A DNA stretch of 64,000 nt from Apus apus (Eukaryota; Chordata; Aves; Apodiformes; Apodidae), in contig NC_067284.1 of the NCBI RefSeq assembly GCF_020740795.1, positions 100,121,440 to 100,185,439 of the forward strand, in the 5' to 3' direction. The notes beneath the pieces are model-generated. The model was not told the origin of the DNA and did no database searches. It was given only the letters and a program-made list of their open reading frames with translations. Positions 13,201-25,200 of the stretch are shown piece after piece. A program made the position numbers and the translations under genes. How positions within the stretch are numbered: the first letter of the stretch is position 1; the number at the start of each line of letters is the position of its first letter.

Positions 13201-16200
13201 ATAAGTAACAGTTTGGTATTCTTGAAAAATCAATTTCTGGGTTAATGAACATATCCCACTGGCCAATCAGCTTATACAGGGAAGCACAGTGTGGACACTG
13301 AATTTAGTACTACCTAGAGATTAAGACAAATGACCTACAGTCTGCCCTGCTTTAAATACAGGATTAATTTTAATTCCTGTAATGCAATAATTTGACATTT
13401 TGTATATCAAAAAGACTATATTTAGGACATTGTGAAGCATATTATTTAACTTGCAGCTTTAATTAATGTTTGACATTGCTTATAAGGATAACAGAAGAGC
13501 TAGTCATAGACAATACCACTATTCTTAATTCCTCAACATCTCCTATTAGTGTTTCCAGTTCATTAAAACATAGCTAATCTTCAAAACGTTCAGAAGTTCG
13601 TTCACAGTGTTTCTGCTTCTTTGGCAAGAATACCAGAGAATAGCACATCATTTGACTCAGCAATAAGGAGCACCTGTTCATTTTTCCTTAGATAAACTAG
13701 TGCCTGTGTGCTTCAGAGAAGAAACTTCAGGTTTGCCAGAGAGGGTTACTGTGATAAGGATACACATCTTCCCACCTTCTTAAAATCTTTCCCAAGTGCT
13801 CAAAATGCAAGTCTGTGAGAAGCCAAGGGGTCAGCTGGACCTTGCTGGAGAACTGCAGTCAAAATCCCTGAAGGTTCATGCTGCTTCCAGCCTAGACCCA
13901 GGCAGGCTCTTCAGTGGCTTCCAGCCACAACTGGTAGCCCTCTCTTGTCCTTCCAGGGCTCACTGCTGGCTCCTTGCCACTGGGGGAAGAACCCAAATGC
14001 CACTGATGTGAAGTGCACAGCTAGGTGCAGAAGGCTTGGAACAGCAGCAGCAGGAGACTGGCAGTAGCTTCATGATTGGTTTAAGCTGCCATAAACTGGC
14101 TGTGCGGCTGGAAGAAGCCATCCTAGCTCTCCTCCTTCTAGTCACGCATTTCTGCTGTCTTCCTTGTCTGCCCAAAAATACTCCTGTAGCTGCACTGTGA
14201 CTGATCCAGCAGAACACTTTTTTTTTTTTTTCCAGAGTGACTTTTAGCTCAGATAATTTATATAATTTGATTCATCACTCTATGCCACAAACTCTTTTTT
14301 GTGCTGGCAAAAATCAAAGAGCTACAGAGGCTGGATTTCAGCTTTTGTCACTTGAGCTGCAGGTATGAGCCACAGAAATATAAACTGGTCAGGAAAATAC
14401 AGCACTAGTGTTAAAGGTGGTGTAAGCAGAATCCTGGCTGAGGTAGCATTCATCCTGCTCCTTCACAGATCAGCCTGCCTCTTCTCACCAGCCTCATTCA
14501 CCACACACCGTCCAGTTTCTACCACAGGAGGGGCAGACAGTAGCTTCTTGCTCTTTTTCACCCCAGAACAGGTCAGACCAGGCACAGAGTGAGGCACCTT
14601 CTTGCAAGGAGCAAAGCAGAGTGAGACCTGAGTCTCACCAGGGGGTGAGGGTTTGGACCAGTCATCCAAATAGCACAGATGTGCACACACAAATGGCAGC
14701 AGTTCTAACTCTGCAGCTGTGCTTCCCAGAACACTGGGAATGGCCACAGATGCTGTAAGCACCATTCCATCATTTGTTGGCCAAGGAGTCTTGCTGGACA
14801 AGCCTGGAATGTGCTGAAAGCTACACAATGCATGCAGTGGTCACCTGGGACCTAACAGCCTCAACCCGTGGCTCAGCAGTGCTATCTTCTTCTGAGCAGA
14901 CACAGTTTGTCAGGTTGTCCTGACAAAGCTTTATTTTTCTGCCCCACAGTAGTGATTCTTGTTGATTTTAAAATTGATACATTACTTTATGTCGTCACTT
15001 GGTATTTTGCATGTCTCAAGACAGCCATTTTATGAGATTTCTAAATAATCACCAGTGCTGTAAAGCACAGATCTAACTGGTGGGATAAATACTAGTATCA
15101 ATGACTGAGTTAATTCCCAGCATGTTCCTTCTGAGTGTAGTGCTGTTACACTAGAGACATATTGGGTCCCACAGGTCATCAGTGATGACATGAGTTGCCC
15201 GTAGGGCAGTGGAATGAAATGAGTAATGTTATTGATGTTAAGTACCTTTACAAAAATTGCAGTAAAACTATCTTACCATCTCAGTAAGCTTTTAATGGAA
15301 GTATTTGATTGCTGAAGTGGTAATTTTTAAATCATATGTTGACCGATCTCTCTATAAACATTTCTGGGATTATCCTGAGGTGGCTCTACCTTATGTATAT
15401 GACAAACAGCAAAGCCATTAAGTTACTCTCAATTTTTCCTAGGCATCAAGTATCCCCATATGCTTAAGTAGCCTTCCATAAACAAATATTGGAGCTATCA
15501 AAAATGAATACAAAATATAACTTGGTAAGATCCCTGAAACTGCCTAGTTTTCATCATTGCCACTCAATGGATCAGTTAGCAATCTTTGTTTCTCAGTCTC
15601 AGAATATTTAAGAGGAAAGCAGAACAAAACCCCACTTTATCTCAACATTTATGCCAGAACAAAGTAGATGCAACGTGGCGGTTTTTATTAAGTAGGGCGT
15701 CTCAAGCAGTAGCTTACTCCTAGAGTTTAACTTCTGGCACCTGTGAGCTGGGGAGTCCCCTGTGAACATGGCAGCACTGATCACATCTCCTGAGGGGGCT
15801 GGGCCTCTAGCTTGGAGGAGACTGAGGGGCGACCTCCTCAATGTTCACAAGTATGTAAAGGGCGAGTGTCAGGACGGAGCCAGGCTCTTCTCAGTGACGT
15901 CCAGTGACAGGACAAGGGGCAATGGGTGCAAACTGGAGCACAGGAGGTTCCACGTGAGTATCAGAAAATACCTCTTTCCTGTGAGGGTGACAGAGCCCTG
16001 GGACAGGCTGCCCAGAGAGGCTGTGGAGTCTCCTTCCCTGGAGACATTCAAGGCCCACCTGGACACGTTCCTGTGCTCTGGGTGACCCTGCTCTGGCGGG
16101 GGGGTTGGACTGGGTGATCTTTCCAGGTCCCTTCCAACCCCTGTGACCCTGTGAACACCGCAGAACTGGGCACCAGTGACCGCAGTCACGGCGTCTTTAT

Positions 16201-19200
16201 TCCACGGGTTTGCACGGCCCTCCCGGGGCCCCGCTGCCGGTGCGGCCCGGCGGCCCCTGACTGCGCCCCTCGCAATCCCGGCGGCTCCCGCGGTGGAAAC
16301 CGGCGGTTCCCGCTCGCGGTGCCGCGCAGGGCGGGGTTGGCGCCGCAGGCTGCCCTCAGGGCCCGCCGCCGGGGCCGCCCCCGCGCCCCCCGCAGGCCCG
16401 TGTCCCGCCCGGCTCGCCGTAGCTGCGCCGCCGCGGCCCGCAGCGTCCCCTCCGGCCCCGCGGCGGCGGGGGCCGCGGTGACGTCTCCCGGAGTCGCGCG
16501 GGGCGGCCGGGTGACGCAGGCGGAAGCCGGCGGGAGGCAGCGCTCGTGCCACGGCGGCAGCGGCGGCGGCGGCGGCTCCGGGGCGCGCGGGGGGAGTCGG
16601 CGCCGTCAGTGCGCATGCGGCGCCGGGATGGAGCCGTGAGTGGGGGCGGGGGGTCGCGGCGGGGACCCTGCGGCGTGCGGGGCGGGCTGGCGGGAGCGGC
16701 CGCTCAGGCTGCGGGGAGCCCGCCCGCCCGCCCGCCTGCGGGGCTCCTGCGGGGCTCCTGCCGCCGTCCCGGGCTCGGGGGGCCGTGCAGCCCAGCCGGC
16801 GCGGTCGGGAGCGGGACGTGCTCGTTTCCGCGGGGCCGGGGCCAGGGGGCAGAAACGCCTTCCCCCGGCGGGGCGCGGTGGTTTCAGCTTCCCCCCTGTG
16901 AAGAGCTGGGTGTGCTCACTCGGTTCACCGACATTAATTCTCGTGAGGAAATGAGGTCGCCGAGGGTTAAATCCAGCCTTGGCGGCGCTGGCCGGTCAGA
17001 AGCCGGGGGGGGGGGGGGGTGTCCGCAGCCTTAGAGGGACAGCGCGGGGTTTGCCCTCGTGGTGGTGAATGAACCCCCTGAGGTCTCCGCTCTCGGGTTG
17101 CGTCTGTTAGGGAAAAACTTCTTTTCCTGGATATATTTCTGCCTGGACTGAGGTGTAGTCTTGCCTGACTCTTCAGACTTCAGTGAACAAACCGGACAAG
17201 ACGCCTGCAGAAGCAGCCAAACCCCCCCTGCGCACCTGAGCCGCTTAGCACAGCCCCGTTCCGCTCTCAGTACCGGGGAGCCCCGTCCGTTGTGTGCACC
17301 TCTTCGTGTAACCGTGCGCTGCCTCCTTGCCTGCTAACCATTTTGCAAGGCACCTGCAGGAAGAAATTCAAGGTCTTCTGAGGGACTCTGAAACAAGCAG
17401 TGTCTTTAAACTGTGAGAAAGTGCAGTTTGTACAGACGGACCCAGAATTATAAATGTCAGTCGCATATAAGATCATTGAAATCAAAGTGGTTTGGATGGT
17501 TTTATTTGGGAATGAGCTTAAAATAGCAAAGAGCAGTTGGAAGCAGCAGCGTTGAGGCTAGTTTGTCAGAAAAACTGTGGTGTGTAAAAGTGAGTTATTG
17601 CTGTTTTTAGTATCAGCTCTGTGCTACCTGCTGCTCAGCCCCGGTTTTGTCACAGCCTCCCCACCTGTAAAGCAAGAGTCTTAAGTAAAAACGATTGTAT
17701 AAAAGGCTGTTTTCATGGTAATCTTCAGTAAAGACTGTGTTGTGCAGGCATAAGAAGTGATTTGAAGATGAGGAATAGCCTGAGAAACATTTTGCTTAAC
17801 CGTTTGAAACAAAACTTTACTCAAAGAGCAAGATTTAACCTGCCTTTATGTTTGACATATGAGTGGCTGCTGAGAGATAGCAGTTGTTATGAGTGTGCAT
17901 ATTTATAGTTCAGCCTATGACAGATGACATTAGTGCAGTTTTTACTTACTACTATTTGAGATGTCTAATACTTCTCTGTATCTCAGTGCTTTGTGCTCCC
18001 TTGCAGTTGTTTCAGACATATCCAATTTAATGGTAAAGTATTTTGTTTATGTCTGAGTTAGGATAAAATGCAGTACAGATGGCAGAAGTTGCCTGAGAAA
18101 TGTGCAGACGCTTGGATGGTTAAAGCATCTTCCATTGGTAAAGCAAAGCACAGTTCTTCACTGTATTTGAACAGGAGGTTCCAGAGTTAGGAACCTTTTT
18201 TTTTGCTTTTCCGATAAGTGCCTTTCAAACATTTCATTCTTTATTAGTCCTTTCAGATGTAAGACAGAAGCTGTTAGTGAGGGATCATCAACCTGCACTT
18301 ACATATATTCATAAATTTGATACAATTTTTTTTCCAAAAGGCAGATATTAAACAATGAATATATGGCAGGATTGTGTTACCTGCTTCGTGTGTTGGCTGG
18401 TGATAAGTGGAAATGAGACACTTAAGCCACACAAGGAAATTCTGTTACTGCAGCAAGGGGCCAACGAAGAATACATCATCTGATAGGAATGCTATAAATT
18501 GCTTTCATGATAAATCTATTTAAGATTTGGCCAAACTCTTAAATTTGCTCTTCTGGTAAGTGTCCAGGTTTCCTTACTGACCTGTAAAGCAGCACACACA
18601 GTCAGTAGCTTAAATGAAACTTCAGGAGTACCAGTGTGAAAGAAGGGAAAACCCAGAGTGTGTCCCTACCTGTGTGTTGCACTATGTGCAGTTGGGAGCG
18701 GTGTTGGAATAGAGGATGAGCCAGTGTCTGGAAGATGTTTCTTTGAAAGCTTGCAAGTGCATCTCTGCTCTGGTGTATGAGTAAACCGAGGTGATGATTG
18801 TCGGTAGCTGTAACACTTGTGTTGGCTGGGTGCTGAACTGTGTTGTCTTTCCTGTAAGGATCGTGGAGATGAAGCTGCTTTTCATGTTCACATTTTGAAA
18901 TGTCTGCAGAAACTTTGAAATTAGGAAGATTTTAAAAAGAACCGAGAATATGTATAGCATGTGAGAAGTTGTCAGACTGTCACTGTTAAGTGGATGCCCA
19001 GATCTAAGCTATTAAAAACAGCACAAGCATCTGTGATACTTCCCAGCATATATAAGATACTCTTCCAGTCATCAGCTATTCTCAACTCACAGACTTTACC
19101 ATTCAGACCTGGTTTCTGTGCATTGAGTGATCCTAAGTGTGTGTTCTTACATGAAGTGTTCGGTATCCACGTGAACCCATATATATATCCACACATATAT

Positions 19201-22200
19201 CCACATGAACCCATAGTATAAGCGTATCAAAATTTTGTGTGCCTTTGTTAAACTCAAGGATTTGCTTTTTGAGATGAGTATTTTGGTATCTCAAGATAAC
19301 ATCCCAAATATTGGTATTCTTAGGCAAACAAGAATACCAGGTCATCTGTGGAACTGAAAGAGCCCTTGGAACAGATAAGAAAATGCACCTCAGTCAGTTA
19401 GTTAATTTTAGTACTAGTACAGATGGCATAGCTTTAAAGTGGTTTAAGTGCATGAAGGGTGAGGTGTTAAGACATTGATTACAGGAACTGTAGCTATAGC
19501 CCTGCAAAAGTTGTGCAGACAAGTTCTGGTTTGAAATGCCTCTATTAATTGGTATTTTTCAAAGTCAACTTAAAACCATATTTGTCTGTGAGACTTCTGT
19601 GTGATGATGAGAAGCTCAACATGAGCTGGCTATGTGCATTTGCAGTCCAGAAAGCCAGCCGTGTTCTGGGCTGCATCCAAAGAAGCATGGACAAGAGAGG
19701 GGATTCTCCCCTTCTACTCTGCTCTCGTGAGACCTCACCTGGAGTATTGTGTACACCTCTGAAGCTATCAATATAAGAAGGACATTGAGCTGTTGAAGCA
19801 AGTCCAGAGGAGGAACATGAAGATGACCAGAGGGCTGGAGCACCTCTTCTATGAAGACAGGCTGGGAGAGTTGGGGTTGTTCAGCCTGGAGAAGAGAAGG
19901 CTCTGGGGAGACCTCATAGCAGCTTTCCAGTACCTGAAGGGGCTACAGGAAAGCTGTGGAGAGACTTTTGACAAGGGCTTGTAGTGATAGGACAAGGGGG
20001 AATGGTTTCAAACTGAAAGAGGGATTAGATAGCAGGAAGAAGTTTTCTAGTGTGAGGGTGGTGAGACACTGGAATAGGTTGCCTAGGGAGGCTGTGGATG
20101 CCTAATCCCTAGAAGTGTTCAGGGCCGGGTTGGATGGGGCTTTGAGCAACCTGGTCTAGTGGGAGGTGTCCCTGCCCATGCAGGGGGGTTGGGAATTAGA
20201 TGATCTTTAAGGTCCCTTCCAACCCAAACCTTTCTATTATTCTGTGATCTTTAGCTGATCTATTCCTGTTTATAATTGTGACAGTCATGTACAACTTAAG
20301 GTGTTTTTTTTTTCACCTGTACAGTCATCTCTTCTGACTTAGACTGTTACAGGGTTTTTGCTCTGCATAGTGATGTGTGGCAAGCCAAGTTACACTGTGT
20401 TTGCAGGTGCTGTGCCCGGAGGGCTGTACAGCCAGTGTGTGCACACCCCTAACATCTGCAGTTGCTTGCAGTTCTCATTACTTCTGTGGCTTTTTCCTCC
20501 CTTCCCCACCTCCTTTGTGAGTTAAATGAAGATTTAGGTCTTTCAAACTTTACAGTAAATCAGTAATTATTTTAGTAGTGCCTCACTTGGAGAGAATGCA
20601 GTGATTCTTAAATAAAATAGAGGTTCTTACTAAATTATTTTACTGGTTTAAAGTGAATTGTTTGCCTTGTTTTTAAGGGCTGCCTGGCATGGAGGCATGG
20701 GGTACCTGGTCCTAAAATTTAGGTGGCTTATGAAAAGGGTTCCACCACCTTTTCTGCATTTCTTCATTAATGTGGTGAACCAGTAAGAGCACCATTCAGC
20801 TGCTGAAAAGTAGTTTTATTCCAAGCTGAAAGGGAGCACTGTCGTCAAAGTCTTACACTTCCATTTCTTTCCATGCCAGTGCTTCTACAACTTTATTGGA
20901 AAATGTCACCACCAACACCACCCCCCACATCCTGCAGCATTCCCCTATAAACTTTACAGCTTTCTATGATCATACCTACTGGAACAGCAGTAGAAAATTA
21001 ACTAGATTGTGGCTCAGTTGTGGCATGACTGAAAACAAAATGTTGGCTGTATTTTGAAACATAGTGAATTTGTCCTTTTTTGAACTATGCATTTAACAGA
21101 AAGGAGGACAGAGCAGAGATATGTTATGTAGGATTAATTCTTTGATCTTACTTCCTTTAAGCTGACAGAAGTGGAAGTTACCTGTTTCCAAGAGAATGCA
21201 ATTGGTCTTTTCAGTACTTTCTCCCCCCAGTTTAGTCTTTAATGTTATTCTTGCTCTCTAAAGCAGCATTAGTATATTATTTTTTTCTTAGTGTTACATG
21301 TTACCTCAGAGCTTTGTTTAATTTTCTTTGCGGAGGAATGAATGGGGTCTGTTCCCCCCCTGCCTTAGAAATATGACCAACAGCTAATTCTGCTCTTTCT
21401 TTTGCTTCCTGTAGGTTGGCACCGATGCGATTATATACACTCTCCAAACGGCATTTCGTTCTGGTCTTTGTAGTATTCTTTGTTTGTTTTGGTCTGACAG
21501 TCTTCATAGGAATAGCAGGTAAGGATGTTGTCTTTTTAAAAGATTACAGTTCTTGTATGCTTTCTCTAAACCTGTTGGTATTTACAGATATATTTAAATG
21601 CTAATGAGCTTACTGCCCCTGAGATGTCTGAGGAAGCATTAATTTGACAGGGAGAGGGAAATGTTTCTTCCATCACATTTTTTCATAGGAATGCTGCCTA
21701 CACAGATTTGGTATTTGCAACTGCAAATACTTTATTGAGAAAACAAAATATTTTATTGAGAGTCAGTAAAGTAAAACAAAACTGGCTTCATTGTAAAATT
21801 TTTCAGCAGACTGTTACATTCATTTTCTTTTTTTATTTCAGTCTGTAAAATGGTGGTGCTAATACTTGATTTTCTGTGAGGAAAGTGTTAACTGTAAAGC
21901 CTTCTAAATGTTTGGGTGATAAATGCCACAGAAATATAAAATATTTCAATGTAAAAATACGAACTTCTGCTGTTGAACATATATGAGCTTTGGTCTCTGA
22001 TTTCAAATACCTTTGTGGGAGTCCTGAAGTGATCTAGGAGGCTAAGCACTTAATGCCTGGATTCTTACCCTGGAGAGCAGAGAGATTTGCAGAAGTCTGG
22101 TCGAAGAAGATGCAGTGTCATTAGGCAGATGGAAAGCATAGGAGTCCTGTTTATTTAAAGCCAGAGAGCTTTTCCGGGTCTAAAATGTACTTGTGAAGGC

Positions 22201-25200
22201 AGTCGGCATTAGCTGACAGCTAATATTCTGCTGTCAGGGTAGCCTTGTCGACACAGAAGTTAAGTGACAGGGAGAGAGGAAGGGAGGGGCTTGTTCTCAT
22301 TAAGCAACCCACCCCCCATGTACGACTTATTTCCGTGTCACCCGGGATGTTCTTCTGTGCCGCTCTCCAACACCTCTTGACGTGTCTGTAGGGTTGTCTC
22401 TACCCCTGCCCTGTCCTTCACTTCCTTTGGAATGAGGTGGGTTGCCTGGGACTCATCTGCTCCTGTCTGCCTTGGAAAGAAGAGGGCGTTAATTGGAGGC
22501 AGCTGCTTGGGCTTTGTGTGCTCACCTGTGCTTGTAGGCAGTACATTCTTTATAATAGGATTAAATAATAAAATTTGTATATGAAATAAAACCTTCTCTC
22601 CTCCTTTTTGCTTTATTGCAGCAGCTTAAGGTCCAAACAGACTACTGATATTCTTGTGTCTTGCCTAAAAATGCTGAAGGGCATTATTTGGCCACTAAAA
22701 TACTGTATAAATACATTAACAAAAATACATTTAATATGAATAATAAAGGAAAAAACAACAACCTTGAATTACTTAATGTAGTGCTATTTGGCTTAAAAAG
22801 TGAACCACATTTTAGATGCCTATTTATACTGCCCAGCTGCAATAAAGGCAAAAAAGTTGCTTTACATAAGACTAGGCAAAAAGCAGTGCTCCTGGGAGAG
22901 AAAACGGAGCATTTCACTCTTAATCGGTGGCAGATCCTGAAAGAGAGCTGTGTTGGTGTGGTGTGTTGTGTTTGCGTGCAGGGTGATCTGATGATGTGGT
23001 TGCCTTTGGTAAAGGCTGTTGTAAGCAATGCCTGGTCTTCTATACCCTGCTGAGGTCCTAGGACTTGCCCGGATCCACAGCAAGGCTGTGGGATTCTTGT
23101 TCTTGTAAGATTGGTTTGCTGACTAGTTTGTTAACTATGTGTGAACATAGTTCATTATTCTAACTTAATTATTTCTAAAAGAGTGTTGTTTACCTTGGGA
23201 GGTGACCTACTGAACGCTTACTGTGATGTTTTCCCTGGCTTTTGTTGATAGCTCCTTGCTTCCTGTGAATAGAGGGAGGAGCACTAATAGTAGAGTGCTC
23301 CCTCATTAAAGTGTGCCCTTAGAGCAAAACTCACCAAACCCACTAAGTAATTGAAAAAAAGGGAGATACATCTGTATTTTCTGTGCTACTTGCATATGCC
23401 ATTGCCATACTCAACATCTCTGTCTGCAGTTTGGGAAGTCTAGCAGAAGGCTTGCTTCTCATCTGAGAAAACAAGACAGTTGCTCTTCCATTCTTACAAT
23501 GTAAGACAGATGCACATTAGGTTTGTTGTTGTTTTTTTTTTTTCCAAGCTACACTCAATTTCTTTCCCTGTTCCCTATGGGTATCTGTTATCTTTGGGGT
23601 GAGACAAGTGCAAGTACAAGATGCAAAGCTTATTTTCAGTACCTGTGCAGTTTTCCTGTTCACCACCTTAGGGTGGTTCTTTGCTTTCAGATGTGATTCC
23701 CTTAACTGAGCAATACTGAAAGAAAAACAGTACAAATGTAATTAAATCACAATTTTTTAATAATATAATGATGGCATAATTTTGGTCAGTTGCTTTAAAA
23801 AGCTTTAATATGTTGCTTGCTAGAGGAGGAGCAGTTATAACAGCAGAACCTCATTATTTTTTTGGTTGCTGCTTTTAAAAACTGAAGACATGATCTCTCT
23901 GCCCTAATCTTGGTTCTTCTGGTAAAAAAAGCTTTTAGAAAGGCTCATTCCATTGTTTTTTTAAGACTTAATTACTGAAATATGATGAGTTATCAACTGT
24001 GAGTACTTGCTGGAACTGACTAACGCTTTTCCAAACAAAAATGCCATCAGAAAATGTACTTGAGAACTGAAAAGTTGAATGATGCAGAACTGACTTTATA
24101 GTGGGTAGCTTTAGTGATGTTGAACTGTAATTCTAATACAAAGTTTTTAGTGTGATAGATTAAATTCTTCATTTTTCCATTTGAAGTAAGTAAGATGGTT
24201 AATATTGTAATTAGAGTGCTTATAGAAACCCAAGCAATGATGCATGTTTAGAGCTGTCATGACATCTAACCTAAAATACTTCTTGCACAGACTGATCCCA
24301 TTTACAAACTTCTTTAATTTCTGTTGTTTCTCTGTAGTATTTTTGAAGTCCATGTTCTTTGTGAAAAACTGCTTTTCTTCCATAATTTTTTAATACTGAG
24401 TTTGTGGCTGAAACAGCATGTTTTAAGGGTTAATAAATTACATTAAATTGCTAGACCAAACATGTAAGGGCAGAAGCCATTTGGACAGAGAAACCTTATT
24501 GTGGAGCCTCTAGTGACCCCAATACACACATACATCTCCTGCCCATGTGCTTACCTGCAAGTGGTCATGAAACTACATTAATTAAATGGGTTGTCTGTTT
24601 AGGAGAAATTCTTTATAGAACTTTTATGCAATTATGTTTATTTATGCGATGATATACATATCAGTAATACACATACTTCAATATTATTTTATTTCTTCCT
24701 TCTTATATATTGTGTAGGTCCCAATGTAATTGAAACTTCTGTAGCAAGAACTGGTGCCACTGTGCCTTTTTCTGTAGCTGAGTACTTTTGTGACTGCAAC
24801 ATACAGCTTAGCTTGGAAAAAATACCATGTGGTTTGTTGTAGTAGTTTTAGAGAACACATGCAGGGCTTCTCATATGGAGTTCTTGATTTAATTTACTTC
24901 CTGCTTAATCATGCCTAGACATACAATGGCAGAGAGGCCTAAGAAGAAACATTTAGGCCAAGTTTATTAATGATATTGAAATGTCTACGTGGTTTACCCT
25001 TCAGTTTAAATACCTAAAAAGTGGGATACTATCCACCTGCTTTGCAGGGAGGTATTTTGTACAGTCTTTTGAAATCCTATATTTACATCATTACTTATCA
25101 GTAATACACATACTTCAATATTATTTTATTTCTCCCTTCTTATATATTGTGTAGGTCCCAATGTAATTGAAACTTCTGTAGCAAGAACTGACTTGAATAA

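Larger units (their letters stand above)
16160..17110 (+). promoter_or_regulatory. TMEM181: Second CpG island: alternative TMEM181 promoter
   Basis: CpG-dense block around the alternative first exon. A CRE-like TGACGTCT lies at 16479-16486. An NRF1-like TGCGCATGCGG (one base off the palindrome) lies at 16610-16620, 8 bases before ATG 16628. The frame upstream of this ATG stays open back to about 16,151 but has no ATG, so an N-terminal extension is not supported here. A G15 run lies at 17005-17019. Confidence 0.78.

Noticed and set aside
14463-14828. 121-codon minus-strand frame in TMEM181 intron 1
   Set aside because: No recognisable domain, no splice partners, no promoter; length is compatible with chance.
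15762-16085. 107-codon frame as a gene
   Set aside because: It is the C-terminal ORF2 remnant of a 5'-truncated CR1.
16151-16627. In-frame N-terminal extension of TMEM181 exon 1b
   Set aside because: The frame is open for about 159 codons upstream but contains no ATG (the apparent start is GTG) and its left end is in a CR1 tail. The mammalian entry of about 612 residues has an extension, but I see no support for one here.
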